Shown here in pieces: positions 15,525 to 24,712 of a DNA stretch of 57,539 bases. Source of the stretch: Terriglobia bacterium (lineage in GTDB: Bacteria; Acidobacteriota; Terriglobia; 20CM-2-55-15); NCBI GenBank assembly GCA_036496425.1, contig DASXLG010000136.1, positions 1-57,539 on the forward strand, written 5' to 3'. How positions within the stretch are numbered: position 1 is the first letter of the stretch; every line of letters starts with the position of its first letter. Position numbers and translations under genes: made by a program. The notes below the pieces were generated by a model. It worked only from the letters and a program-made list of their open reading frames with translations. It was not told where the DNA came from and searched no databases.

Positions 15525-15687
15525 ATACCACGTATACGCAACAGGAAGACCGCACAACACATCGGATTCGCGGTTATATCGCTTGCCGTAACCGCGTATT
15601 AATGGTATTTACTGGTTTGCCTAACACCCATTCAGTGTCTTGAGTACTTGCACGGATGGCAGCCAAGACAAATCCAAGGGACCGAAT

Positions 15688-15861
15688 ATGAGCAACAAAG
15701 ATTACAACCGCGGCCGTCGCGACGGCCGGGAATACACGTATAACCCACCGGTAAAAGAACGCATCTTCACGAGCTATCCGAAGGGCGATAAAGACCGGCT
15801 CGACGAGTACAAACAGGGATACCGTCACGGCCGGAATGACCGCGATAGAAAGAGAAAGTAG
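15688..15861 (+). CDS. 57-residue hydrophilic protein with Gly-Arg repeats
   Basis: A short, strongly charged protein starting MSNKDYNRGRRDGREYTYNP and ending YKQGYRHGRNDRDRKRK. Two similar motifs (YNRGRRDGREY and YKQGYRHGRNDRD) suggest an internal repeat. An AAGGGA ribosome site lies 6 bases before the ATG. It ends 8 bases before the next gene, an exported protein, so the two are probably co-transcribed. No function is known; an RNA- or nucleic-acid-binding role fits the charge but is not shown. Confidence 0.55.
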   Translation: MSNKDYNRGRRDGREYTYNPPVKERIFTSYPKGDKDRLDEYKQGYRHGRNDRDRKRK

Positions 15862-15869
15862 GCAGGAAT

Positions 15870-16667
15870 ATGAAAACGAAATACCTCGCCTGTGTACTCT
15901 TTCTCCTGGTGCACTGTCCGTCTCAGCTGTTCGGACAGGGCTTTACCGTCGTCTTTCCGCAATTTGCTGACGGAACATTCTCGGACGGCAGCTTCTACCG
16001 CTCGACCGTTATCGTTCAGAGCAGCGACTCGATCTTTACGCAACACTGCGCGATATGGACGTACGGTGTGCCGACGCCGAAATTCACGAATGCAACCGGA
16101 CAGGTCTTCACGCTCAGCACGACGAATGAACTGCCGTTTACGCTCAATAGTCTCCGCTCGCAGGTATTCAAATCTGCGGGTACCAATCCAATCAGCACCG
16201 GCTTTATCGGCGTTGGCTGCGATGGCGTGGACTGGACGTCCTACCTTCTCTTTAGCTTCTACAGTCCGACGGGTGTGAAGTACTCGGAAGCGGCGGTATT
16301 TCCTTCGGTCCTCGACTCGAATGCGCCTGCAGCCCAACTGGTCGTTGATCAGCGAGAAGGTGCGCAACTTGGCATGGCGATCGCAAATCCCGACACGAGG
16401 GCTGGCGTTTTCATTCTGACGATTCGTGATAGTGCCGGAAATTTTGTCAATAAGGCGTCGGTCACCCTGCCGGCATTTGGGCAGACAGCGACATTTCTCA
16501 ACCAGTTGGTGACGTTACCGGCAAATTTCGTCGGCACCGTCTCTATTCTGCCGCTCCATCAGTACGCGGGACCGACACCCTATGTTATCGGCCTGCGGTT
16601 CACCGGTACGGCTTCCACAACAGTTCCGGTAACGCTCTGTTATAGCGGCGACTTTTGCGCAAATTGA
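15870..16667 (+). CDS. Exported hypothetical protein
   Basis: A 265-residue secreted protein with signal peptide MKTKYLACVLFLLVHCPSQL ending near FGQ. The mature part is beta-rich: FPQFADGTFSDGSFYRSTVI, LGMAIANPDTRAGVF, TLPAFGQTATFLNQL. The 'A-xANP ... LPA-GQ-A-FLN' pattern recurs in secreted proteins of Acidobacteriota that I have seen annotated only as hypothetical. Four cysteines (QHCAIW, GCDG, LCYSGDFC) could form disulphides. A ribosome site (AGGAAT) precedes the ATG. The following exported gene begins 11 bases after its stop. Confidence 0.7.
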   Translation: MKTKYLACVLFLLVHCPSQLFGQGFTVVFPQFADGTFSDGSFYRSTVIVQSSDSIFTQHCAIWTYGVPTPKFTNATGQVFTLSTTNELPFTLNSLRSQVFKSAGTNPISTGFIGVGCDGVDWTSYLLFSFYSPTGVKYSEAAVFPSVLDSNAPAAQLVVDQREGAQLGMAIANPDTRAGVFILTIRDSAGNFVNKASVTLPAFGQTATFLNQLVTLPANFVGTVSILPLHQYAGPTPYVIGLRFTGTASTTVPVTLCYSGDFCAN

Positions 16668-16678
16668 AAGGAAACCCG

Positions 16679-17134
16679 ATGAGAATTGGATACGTACTCA
16701 TTGCGTGCCTGCTGGTGCTGTTCTCCATCTCCGCCCTTCCGCAAAACAGAAAGGATAAGAAGGAGGCCCAGCTTGCCGAATCGGCCAAACCGAAAAATGT
16801 GGCCGGCGGCGTGAAATTCCAGGTGCAGAAATCGTATGCGGAATCGTACGACGTCCTGCTCAACTGGGTTAAGCGCGCCGATTACACGATCGAATCTGCT
16901 GACAAAGAGAATGGCCTCATCAGTACGGCCATGACAATTACCGGCGGATATAGCCAGACCGGAACGCGGCTCATGTTGACGCTCATCAAAGATACCGACA
17001 CAGCCACGACGGTGAGAGTCGTCGTCACCGATCAAAAACGGAAGAAACTGTTAACGACGGAGCCGTGGAGCGATCCGAAAGTAAATCAGCCAGAAACACA
17101 GAGGGTCGCGGATAACCTGAAATCCACGTTCTAG
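16679..17134 (+). CDS. Small exported protein of unknown function
   Basis: A 151-residue protein with signal peptide MRIGYVLIACLLVLFSISAL and a charged mature start (QNRKDKKEAQLAESAK). The body (YAESYDVLLNWVKRADYTI, LISTAMTITGGYS, LMLTLIKDTDTATTVRVVV) has the alternating strand/helix pattern of small periplasmic domains such as those in lipoproteins of outer-membrane assembly. I started at 16679, where GAAAGGAAAC precedes the ATG, rather than at 16655 inside the preceding gene. It is followed by a terminator-like hairpin. Confidence 0.65.
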   Translation: MRIGYVLIACLLVLFSISALPQNRKDKKEAQLAESAKPKNVAGGVKFQVQKSYAESYDVLLNWVKRADYTIESADKENGLISTAMTITGGYSQTGTRLMLTLIKDTDTATTVRVVVTDQKRKKLLTTEPWSDPKVNQPETQRVADNLKSTF

Positions 17135-17141
17135 GCAACCT

Positions 17142-17176
17142 GCAGTCGGGTAAATCTTCAGGATCTACCCGACTGC
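17142..17176 (+). terminator. Terminator-like hairpin after the exported-protein pair
   Basis: GCAGTCGGGTA (17142-17152) pairs perfectly with TACCCGACTGC (17166-17176) across a 13-base loop, starting 8 bases after a stop codon. There is no T-run, so it may terminate weakly or protect the 3' end. Confidence 0.55.
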
Positions 17177-17204
17177 GTCGCTGCACGATAATGCGGGACT
17201 GTGG

Positions 17205-17447
17205 ATGGAACATTCAACGGCTTGCCACTGCGAAATATCTCATCGATTTCAACACAGAAGGAGACATCGGGAGTTACCCGCCCACTCGTTTCGAGTTTTG
17301 ACTACAACCCAACCAAAGCTCGAAGAACTCCTCCGGCTGCATGCACCGGCGCTTCTCATTCTGTCGAATAAAGAAATTGAAGGCACGATTGTCCATTACG
17401 TGGCCGACGTGCATCATGGATACGAGATCACGATTGAATCGAAGTGA
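17205..17447 (+). CDS. Doubtful 80-residue protein
   Basis: The frame starts [17 protein letters not shown] and continues [18 protein letters not shown], then [20 protein letters not shown]-like text to its stop. Only the second half has convincing protein character. The first half is basic and low-quality, so the true gene may have started in another frame and been damaged. It lies just after a terminator-like hairpin. No family is recognised. Confidence 0.25.
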   Translation: MEHSTACHCEISHRFQHRRRHRELPAHSFRVLTTTQPKLEELLRLHAPALLILSNKEIEGTIVHYVADVHHGYEITIESK

Positions 17448-17971
17448 AGTGATGTATGCCGAGCCGCACCCTCTCTGTTCAAGCGCTTCGAAAGGAACTC
17501 GCTTGGGTTCGGCGACCACCTATAATAGTGGCCTGCCTGCCGGGAACATAGCTGGTGCGTTCAAACATCGGATTACATATGTGGATCTTAAATTTATTTT
17601 CGATGTCGTGGACAGCAGTGCGCCATTCTTCTGGATCTCTTTTACAGCGACCCTTACATGTGCGCCTGGCGGCTTGTGCTATGTAAGCGACGGGTTGCTG
17701 GTGTTTTAGCGTTTACATGGCGTTCACAAAAAAATATCTTGCGCGATAGCTTACATGTAATGTACAGTCCGCCGCGAATAACAATAATGGATCTGCTATC
17801 ACTCCGTGGCGAAGATTGAAAAAGACTTTCAAATAGCCACTTTTTAGCCTGATTAGGAATGGCTCGTTAGGTAGCGAATAGCTCTGCGGAGAGCTGGGCG
17901 AGAAGTGTTGTCTTGTATTGCCCTAACCACTTCCTTGCCGTGTGCTCTTTTAAGAACTGAGGAGGATTCCT
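17448..17971 (+). other. Gene-poor leader upstream of the Fn3/RHS gene set
   Basis: No convincing gene is seen in these 524 bases. They contain a perfect TATAAT at 17521-17526 and the palindrome TTACATGTAA at 17751-17760. They also contain a weak promoter-like pair, TTGCGC at 17739-17744 with TACAGT 18 bases on. A stem AGCTCT/AGAGCT lies around 17880-17895. The last bases hold a strong ribosome site (GAGGAGGATTCCT) for the Fn3-domain gene. The structured 5' region could be regulatory, but it matches no riboswitch class I can recognise. Confidence 0.35.
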
Positions 17972-19270
17972 ATGTCTCGGCGCTTGTGTTGGGTTGTGCT
18001 CTTCATGTCTGTCGCCGCATCGATTTCGGCGCAAACGATCTACTGGAAGAAAGATCACATCTATAACGGCCCTGGCGGCAAAGAGATAGCCGTGGTGATG
18101 CCACAACCGACGGATCAAACGGCTCCTACCGCACCGACGAATCTCGCGCTGTCAACCACATGTAATTCATTACTGGCGAGTGTGACGCCAACGACAGTGC
18201 AGTTGAGTTGGACCGGATCGACCGACAACGTTGGCGTTGCTGGCTATAAAGTCTATCGGCAGCAGGGTAGCGGTGCGAGCCTGCCTGTGGGTACCGTCAC
18301 AGGCACCTGCTTTGTCGATCAGCCGCTGACGCCCTCTGCGAGCTACACCTGGACGATCGTCGCATATGACAATGCGGAAAACCACTCCGCGCCTAGCACT
18401 AGCGTCAGCACTACAACCTTAGCGGCTCCGGCCGACACGACAGCACCAAGCACGCCGACAGCTTTTCAAGCACAGTCTTTAACGTGGTCCAGCGTGCAAT
18501 TGAGTTGGAACCCTTCGGTGGATACCGGCGGCTCAGGATTAGCCAACTATCGCGTATATCGAAATGGGACGCTCATCGGTAGCCCTACTGCAACCTTACT
18601 GACCGATACCGGATTGTCAGCGGCAACAACCTACAACTACGCAGTGTCGGCGGTCGACGTCGCCGGAAACGTCTCCGGTTCCGCAATGATTTCATTCACG
18701 ACGCCGCGTGTGTTGGTGTTCAGTGACAACTTCAACCGGTCAGATGCGTCCGGAACGCTGAACAATTCGAACTGGTCTGGAAACGGCGGTCCCTATTGGG
18801 GGATTTCCGGTGGAAGAGCCGATCTTCCAACATCCTACGCCATCACTCACGGGGCTGGCTGGGCCTTCGCCGTTGCAGCCGTATCGCAGACTCACGTGAG
18901 CGCAACGGCGCTCCTCTATGCGCCTAGTTATTACAACTATGTGGGATTGACTTTCTGGATGTCGGGCTATGCCGGCTACCGGGTATATCTAAATCCCCCC
19001 TCTCAGATTCGTCTGAGTTACTTCGATAGTTCCAACACTGAGTCCTATATCGCCGCTGCCGCCCTAACCGGATCTGGACCGTGGGTAGTCAACGTCCAAG
19101 CCAATGACTCCAGCCGCTTAATCACGGTAAGCGTTAATGGGGTTCAACAGATCAGTTTCACCGAAACGAACATGGCACGTGGGAACAGTGGATACGTGGG
19201 AATTGCCGCATATATGTCCACGAGCCCTGGAACCGATGACATGGTCGATAACTTCACTCTGGAGCAATAG
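17972..19270 (+). CDS. Exported protein with two Fn3 domains and a LamG-like C-terminus
   Basis: A 432-residue secreted protein with signal peptide MSRRLCWVVLFMSVAASISA. Two fibronectin type III domains follow at about 45-150 (VQLSWTGSTDNVGVAGYKVY) and 150-245 (VQLSWNPSVDTGGSGLANYR). A beta-sandwich resembling the concanavalin/LamG fold spans about 250-432 (DNFNRSDASGTLNNSNW, VGLTFWMSGYAGYRVY, ITVSVNGVQQISF). Such proteins usually bind carbohydrate or other surface polymers. It heads a set of four closely spaced + strand genes. Only 3 bases separate it from the next gene. Confidence 0.75.
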   Translation: MSRRLCWVVLFMSVAASISAQTIYWKKDHIYNGPGGKEIAVVMPQPTDQTAPTAPTNLALSTTCNSLLASVTPTTVQLSWTGSTDNVGVAGYKVYRQQGSGASLPVGTVTGTCFVDQPLTPSASYTWTIVAYDNAENHSAPSTSVSTTTLAAPADTTAPSTPTAFQAQSLTWSSVQLSWNPSVDTGGSGLANYRVYRNGTLIGSPTATLLTDTGLSAATTYNYAVSAVDVAGNVSGSAMISFTTPRVLVFSDNFNRSDASGTLNNSNWSGNGGPYWGISGGRADLPTSYAITHGAGWAFAVAAVSQTHVSATALLYAPSYYNYVGLTFWMSGYAGYRVYLNPPSQIRLSYFDSSNTESYIAAAALTGSGPWVVNVQANDSSRLITVSVNGVQQISFTETNMARGNSGYVGIAAYMSTSPGTDDMVDNFTLEQ

Positions 19271-19273
19271 AGT

Positions 19274-20020
19274 ATGCGATCACTGATACTGACCTTGACG
19301 CTGTTGTCATTCTCTGATTCGCTGTTCGCGCAAACCGTAAACACTTCGACTTCGCTCTCTGGAGTCATCGCGGCGCATGGCGGAGCCGCTGCCGCCGCTG
19401 TTGGGACGATTCAGATCTTGGCGCACCATACGGTCAGGGGCGCGACGGAGTCGGTCAAGATATCGGCAAATGTAACGGACGGCGAATTCCGGGTTGATTA
19501 CGGCCAGCCCGTCACACGGTCCGAAGTTGTTCCAGGTGTGAAATCTGGAGTCGCACCCTATGAGCTCTCCAACGGCAATCGCCGTAACAAGCAGGGGTTC
19601 GTCGGTCTGTTTGCTCAGTTGGATATGCTTTCTGTTTTGGGCATTCAACCGTTTACGGGCGTCGAAGCACAGGTCGCAAATGTCGGTAGTGCGACCCTGA
19701 ACGGGCGACCGGTCACTCGGCTGCAGGTGGTAAGCGGCCGAAAGCAAACGTATTACTCTCGCGTTCTTCCAGATCAAGCGGAAATCCAGATCGACGCAGC
19801 AACCGGGCTCGTCGTCGGCATTTCCCGCGTATTGTCGGCCGAACAGAATCTCGACCACACGTTTCAGCGCACATACGTCTTTTCGGACTTCCGCACCGTG
19901 AACGGGCTGGTCTTCCCATTCCAGATTGAGCGCCACGCGGATGGAGCGCTACAGGACACGCTCATCGTCGATACCGTGCAACTGAACCCTGTTTTTACAA
20001 CCGATTTGTTTCGCAATTAG
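19274..20020 (+). CDS. LolA-like exported carrier protein
   Basis: A 248-residue protein with signal peptide MRSLILTLTLLSFSDSLFAQ. The mature part reads as antiparallel strands: HTVRGATESVKISANVTDGE, ATLNGRPVTRLQVVSGR, EIQIDAATGLVVGISRVL, RTVNGLVFPFQIERHADG. This is the half-barrel pattern of the LolA/LolB and outer-membrane lipoprotein-sorting family, which carries lipoproteins or lipids across the periplasm. It lies 3 bases after the Fn3 gene and 8 bases before the RHS gene, suggesting a role in exporting or anchoring that very large protein. This role is inferred from position. Confidence 0.6.
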   Translation: MRSLILTLTLLSFSDSLFAQTVNTSTSLSGVIAAHGGAAAAAVGTIQILAHHTVRGATESVKISANVTDGEFRVDYGQPVTRSEVVPGVKSGVAPYELSNGNRRNKQGFVGLFAQLDMLSVLGIQPFTGVEAQVANVGSATLNGRPVTRLQVVSGRKQTYYSRVLPDQAEIQIDAATGLVVGISRVLSAEQNLDHTFQRTYVFSDFRTVNGLVFPFQIERHADGALQDTLIVDTVQLNPVFTTDLFRN

Positions 20021-20028
20021 GAGTCTCC

Positions 20029-23000
20029 ATGCGCTCTTCTGCGTCGACCTTAGGTCTAATTCTATTTTTGATGATCTGCCTCATGATGGCGGCGGCACCG
20101 TTGTCCTTTGGACAAGCTCAGTACGACACCGCGCCTCAAGCGCAAACGGGCGAACAGGTCTACGGCTCCTATTTCAAAAGCGAACTGGACAGCATCGGCA
20201 TTTTCAATGGGAACCTCAGTATGTCGATTTCTCTTTTTAGCCTGCCGGGGCGGGAAATCCCCATGAAGGTCGGCTTTACATACAACTCTCAAAAATGGGA
20301 AGCCCAGAGCTGTGACGATGGGGCTGGCCCTTACGATTGTGGTTACTATACTGGAGGATGGCAGCTGGACCTATCCCCCTACGGCCAAATGCCAACGCTT
20401 TATAACGGAAGCATCTATTGGATCGACGGTTCAGGAACGAAGAGGCGGTACTATTCTAACGGCACCATCTCCGATAATCAGAGCATTCCGAGCGCGGATT
20501 CCGATGGCACTGTGTTTTTCACAGGCACCTATTGGAGTACGGGCGATGGGAGCAGCGCATACATTTCGTTTCCTGATGGTAGTCGGCGCTATATGTCTGT
20601 GTTGCCGGCTTTCGCGACAGCAAATGGAAACACCATCTCCCCGCAAGTGAATGGTTGCAGTCAGATGTTTACCTGCGGTCTGCCGACTGAAGACACGCTG
20701 GGTCGGACAATTCAGACATCGAACGGCTCCAATTCGGTCCTCTACAAGATCACCGACTCGACCGGAACATTGCAAACCTATACTGTTGGGTATACTTTCC
20801 AAAACGATTGCGATCCGTTCTATGAGTACGTGTGGTGGTGGCCCACTTGGCAGGGTTGTTGGCACTATGTGTCGCACCAGAAGATTTCCTCGATCACACT
20901 GCCGAACGGTAAATCGTATCTGTTCGAATACGACAGTTCACACAACAATGGCCTAGGCTTCATGACCAAAGTCACGCTGCCGTCAGGTGCCTATATGCGG
21001 TACATCTATGCAGCGCCGCCGAGTGGCACGTGGCCCGCCTATTATGACGAAGTCGTGCAGCGTTTCGTCAGTCTTGACGGCACCCTGAACGGTGAAAAGA
21101 CGTGGTCGTACAGTGGGTATGCAGGTGCTGGTGGCGGCCCAACAGCTCGAACAGTTACAGTCACGAGTCCCGTAGGCGACAAGGTCGTTCATCAACTGAA
21201 CGCGCAAGGTCTGGAAACGCAAACCCAGTGGCAAACCTCGACGGGAACGACACTGAAGACGGTAACTTCTTCGTGGACCCAAGCTTCGGTTTTGTCCAAC
21301 GGGCAGCCGCAAAATCCGCAGGTCAACACAATTACGACGATTCTCGACGGAGGCGAGGCATCGCAGCAGACTCTGACGTACGACGCGAATATGAATGTCA
21401 CGCAAGAGAAAGTGACCGACTGGCAATGGGCTGCGACAGGTCCTGCAACCATCGCGGAAAAGGATGTCACCTATACGACAATTGCTGTTCCAAATGTAAC
21501 GAATGTCACTCGGAAGTCCTCGGAAATCTTAACGGCTATCGATCCGGCGACGGGAAATTTCGTGCAGCAAGGCCGGACGGATTACGCCTATGACGAGTAC
21601 TCTTTTATGTATACGCGTTCTGGTGTACCAAGCAGTACTCCTCCTTCAAGCTCATCAAATCTGGGCAATCTCACCACCACTAAACGGTACAAAGACGCAT
21701 CGAACTTCGTATCGGAGCACAGGCACTACGACAATCTCGGTAACGTTGTCCAAAAAACCGATGCGCTCAACAATACGGTCAATATCGATTTCACCGACAA
21801 TTTCTGTACCCTCAACGGGGCCGGCATGTGCACAAACACCAGTGGTCACTCTACATACGCTTTTCCGACCCAGATCGCAAATCCTCTAGGGCAATCGGCC
21901 TCGACCAAGTTCGACTACAACACAGGCTTGCCAGCGGTCGCTATCGATGCGCGTTTGAACTCGACCCAAACGAAATACGATCTGATGAACCGTGTCACTT
22001 CGGTCACTGAACCCAATAGCAAAGTCACCAGTTACAGCTATGACGATACGAACCGAATCACAACGAAAACGGTGACAGTCGATTCCAGCCCGAATCCCGG
22101 TGTGGTTCAGACTTACTTCGATCAATTCTATCGAGTCACAGAAACGCGTACCAACGACCCGGAAGGTCAAATCGCAGTTGATACCGTCTACGATGATAAG
22201 GGGCGGAAGACCCAGGTCAGTAACCCGTACCGCTTTGGCAGCGAGACACCGACGTGGACAACAACGATGTACGACGAACTCGATCGCCCTAAACAAATCC
22301 AAGCGCCTGACAGCTCAAGTAAAGGATACGTATACACAAATGCTCAGACGACCGTGACTGATGAAGCTGGTAATCAAAGGCGATACACCCACAACGCATT
22401 CGGTAAGTTGACCATGGTCGAGGAGCCAAACCCATTGCTCGCTACGCCCCTAATAACGACATACTCATACTACGTGTCTGGGGAGCTTTACCAGTCCGCC
22501 CAGTCTGGCCAAACTCGGACGTTTGTTAGTAATTGGCTGGGTCAGATCACGAGCCAAACATTCCCAGAGTCGGGAACGACAACCTTTGTCTATGATGCTG
22601 ACGGTAATATGAGTTCAAAGACCGATGCGCGACCGATGTCCGTGATTTACTGTTATGATTCCCTCAGGCGATTGACAGCTAAAATGTACTCGGGTTCGTG
22701 TGGCAGCCCTGGTGCGGGACTGGTGACAATCGGGTATGACGCCGGTATTTATGCCGGCTTGAAGACATCGATGACCGATAGTATCGGCACTCTGAATTAC
22801 GACTACGACTCCATGAGTCGTCTTACCCTGGAAACTCGCACGATCACCGGCGTTAGCGGGACATTTACGACAGGCTATGGCTACAATCTTAAGGGCGACA
22901 TCACCTCGATGACGTACCCGAGTGGTCGCGTTGTTAATTTCACTTACGCCACGGGCAACGGATGTTGCAACTCGCGTTTGGCATCGGTCGTGGATCAGAC

Positions 23001-24675
23001 AAGCAGCACGACGGTCAATAGCACGATGAATTACGATGCCGGCGGCGACCCGCTGAACAGCACGCTTGGTAATGGTATCGTGCTAAGCTATGTATACAAT
23101 AATCGTCGGCAGGAAATGTCCATCCGTGCTGCGCTGAGCGGAATGTCCTTGATGGATTTCAGCTACAACTACGGTTCGAGCAGTACGGACACCGGGAGGG
23201 TGCTCTCGCGCACCGATGCTATTCAGCCTGAACACACCGCCAGCTATTCCTACGATTCGGTCTACCGTTTAGCGGCCGTTGCATCTGGTGATTCGACAAC
23301 GAGTTGGGGCATCGCTTGGACCTTCGATGTGTGGGGCAACCGGGTGGCACAGACACCACTGGGGATTGTCGCTTCCAACATCGGTAGCCAGACCATGGGC
23401 TACACCAACAATCGGAATAATTCCAATACTTACGATTCGGCGGGCAATCAGACCAATGACGGGCTGCACAATTACACGTTTAATGCCGAGAATCAGATTG
23501 TTTCGATGGATGCGGGCGCAGCGACTTATGCGTATGATGGAGACGGCAATCGCATGAAGAAAGTGACATCTTCGGAGACGACCTACACGTTTTACGGACG
23601 AGGTGGGATCATATCCGAATTCACAACCTCCAACACAATTGCCACCAAAACGCAGGCGTCCACAACGGGAACGGATGTGTATTTTTATCACACCGCAGAC
23701 AGGCTCGAATCGGCAGTGTTGGTGACGACCGCAAATGGGACGATAATCGAAAACAATCGCACTCTACCGTTTGGTGAAGCATGGTCGTCAACGGACAATG
23801 GGCAGCCTTCGACCAACGATAAGAAGTTCACAACTTACACGAGAGACGAAGAATCTGGACTCGACTATGCCGGCAACCGTTACATGGCAAATAACTACGG
23901 GCGCTTCCAGAGCCCCGACCAGGGTAAACCGCACTTTTACATGCCTTCGTCCTTAAACCGATACATATATACCGCTGACGATCCAATTAATTTTAGGGAT
24001 CGGACCGGGAAAGACATTTGTGACGATTCGTGGGACTTCGACCTATGCGATGATGACGGCGGGAACGGAGATGACCCCTATGCCACCGCGACTCTAGGGT
24101 TCACTGGCGCCCCGGACCCAGGAGATCCCTGCTTTCGTAACCTTTTTAATTCCAGCTACTTGTTTATCTGCGTGGCCGGGGAAACTGGTTCGTTCGCAAT
24201 TGCAGCACTACTAATTGATAATAGTGTAGGGCCTTGTCCGCTAGAGAGGCCTGCAGGACATTTTACAGTTAATCCGAACAGTGCGACACCGATACATGCG
24301 ATCTTCGCCCCCTTGATGGCGGCAGTCTTGTCGCAGGTATTCGAATATTTGAATAACGAAGGAATTGTCCCGATGATAACCGCCGGATATAGAGACCCAG
24401 TCCTTAACGCGCGGGAAGGTGGCTCAAATAATCCGTTGCACCCATCGTGGCACCTTGCCGGCATGGCGATTGATGTCAATCAAAAGGATCCTAACTTTGC
24501 GGAGATCAAGAGAGTGATGCAACTAGCGGGATTGGTCTGGGGAGGGGCCTATTCGAAGATAGAGGATCATCACTTCCAGCTACCCAATTGGGGTACGGGG
24601 CCGTCTCAATACCAGATTCAGGCTTGCGCAGACCAGAACTCCAACGCTGCAGATGACAGGGGCAAAACATTTTGA
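20029..24675 (+). CDS. RHS/YD-repeat protein with C-terminal M15-type peptidase domain
   Basis: A 1548-residue exported protein with a signal peptide (LILFLMICLMMAAAPLSFGQ). YD/RHS repeats fill most of its length (YDLMNRVTSVTEPNSKVTSY, YDSMSRLTLETRTITG, YDGDGNRMKKVTSSETTY) and build a hollow shell. The RHS core ends near residue 1330 (YAGNRYMANNYGRFQSPD then DPINFRDRTGKD). The variable tip, about 1330-1548, carries Ser1473-Trp-His1475-Leu-Ala-Gly1478-x-Ala1480-x-Asp1482. It then has Glu1512-Asp-His1514-His1515-Phe-Gln. This is the zinc-binding pattern of M15 D-Ala-D-Ala/L-Ala-D-Glu peptidases. The tip would cut peptidoglycan, as in polymorphic toxins. No VgrG or secretion genes are near. Confidence 0.8.
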   Translation: MRSSASTLGLILFLMICLMMAAAPLSFGQAQYDTAPQAQTGEQVYGSYFKSELDSIGIFNGNLSMSISLFSLPGREIPMKVGFTYNSQKWEAQSCDDGAGPYDCGYYTGGWQLDLSPYGQMPTLYNGSIYWIDGSGTKRRYYSNGTISDNQSIPSADSDGTVFFTGTYWSTGDGSSAYISFPDGSRRYMSVLPAFATANGNTISPQVNGCSQMFTCGLPTEDTLGRTIQTSNGSNSVLYKITDSTGTLQTYTVGYTFQNDCDPFYEYVWWWPTWQGCWHYVSHQKISSITLPNGKSYLFEYDSSHNNGLGFMTKVTLPSGAYMRYIYAAPPSGTWPAYYDEVVQRFVSLDGTLNGEKTWSYSGYAGAGGGPTARTVTVTSPVGDKVVHQLNAQGLETQTQWQTSTGTTLKTVTSSWTQASVLSNGQPQNPQVNTITTILDGGEASQQTLTYDANMNVTQEKVTDWQWAATGPATIAEKDVTYTTIAVPNVTNVTRKSSEILTAIDPATGNFVQQGRTDYAYDEYSFMYTRSGVPSSTPPSSSSNLGNLTTTKRYKDASNFVSEHRHYDNLGNVVQKTDALNNTVNIDFTDNFCTLNGAGMCTNTSGHSTYAFPTQIANPLGQSASTKFDYNTGLPAVAIDARLNSTQTKYDLMNRVTSVTEPNSKVTSYSYDDTNRITTKTVTVDSSPNPGVVQTYFDQFYRVTETRTNDPEGQIAVDTVYDDKGRKTQVSNPYRFGSETPTWTTTMYDELDRPKQIQAPDSSSKGYVYTNAQTTVTDEAGNQRRYTHNAFGKLTMVEEPNPLLATPLITTYSYYVSGELYQSAQSGQTRTFVSNWLGQITSQTFPESGTTTFVYDADGNMSSKTDARPMSVIYCYDSLRRLTAKMYSGSCGSPGAGLVTIGYDAGIYAGLKTSMTDSIGTLNYDYDSMSRLTLETRTITGVSGTFTTGYGYNLKGDITSMTYPSGRVVNFTYATGNGCCNSRLASVVDQTSSTTVNSTMNYDAGGDPLNSTLGNGIVLSYVYNNRRQEMSIRAALSGMSLMDFSYNYGSSSTDTGRVLSRTDAIQPEHTASYSYDSVYRLAAVASGDSTTSWGIAWTFDVWGNRVAQTPLGIVASNIGSQTMGYTNNRNNSNTYDSAGNQTNDGLHNYTFNAENQIVSMDAGAATYAYDGDGNRMKKVTSSETTYTFYGRGGIISEFTTSNTIATKTQASTTGTDVYFYHTADRLESAVLVTTANGTIIENNRTLPFGEAWSSTDNGQPSTNDKKFTTYTRDEESGLDYAGNRYMANNYGRFQSPDQGKPHFYMPSSLNRYIYTADDPINFRDRTGKDICDDSWDFDLCDDDGGNGDDPYATATLGFTGAPDPGDPCFRNLFNSSYLFICVAGETGSFAIAALLIDNSVGPCPLERPAGHFTVNPNSATPIHAIFAPLMAAVLSQVFEYLNNEGIVPMITAGYRDPVLNAREGGSNNPLHPSWHLAGMAIDVNQKDPNFAEIKRVMQLAGLVWGGAYSKIEDHHFQLPNWGTGPSQYQIQACADQNSNAADDRGKTF

Positions 24676-24712
24676 GACAGTGTGCGTGTGACCACGGCCT
24701 GAAAGAGCTTTT

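Noticed and set aside
17135-17971. Riboswitch upstream of the Fn3/RHS set
   Set aside because: Stems and a palindrome exist, but I could match none to a known riboswitch core such as c-di-GMP, cobalamin or TPP.
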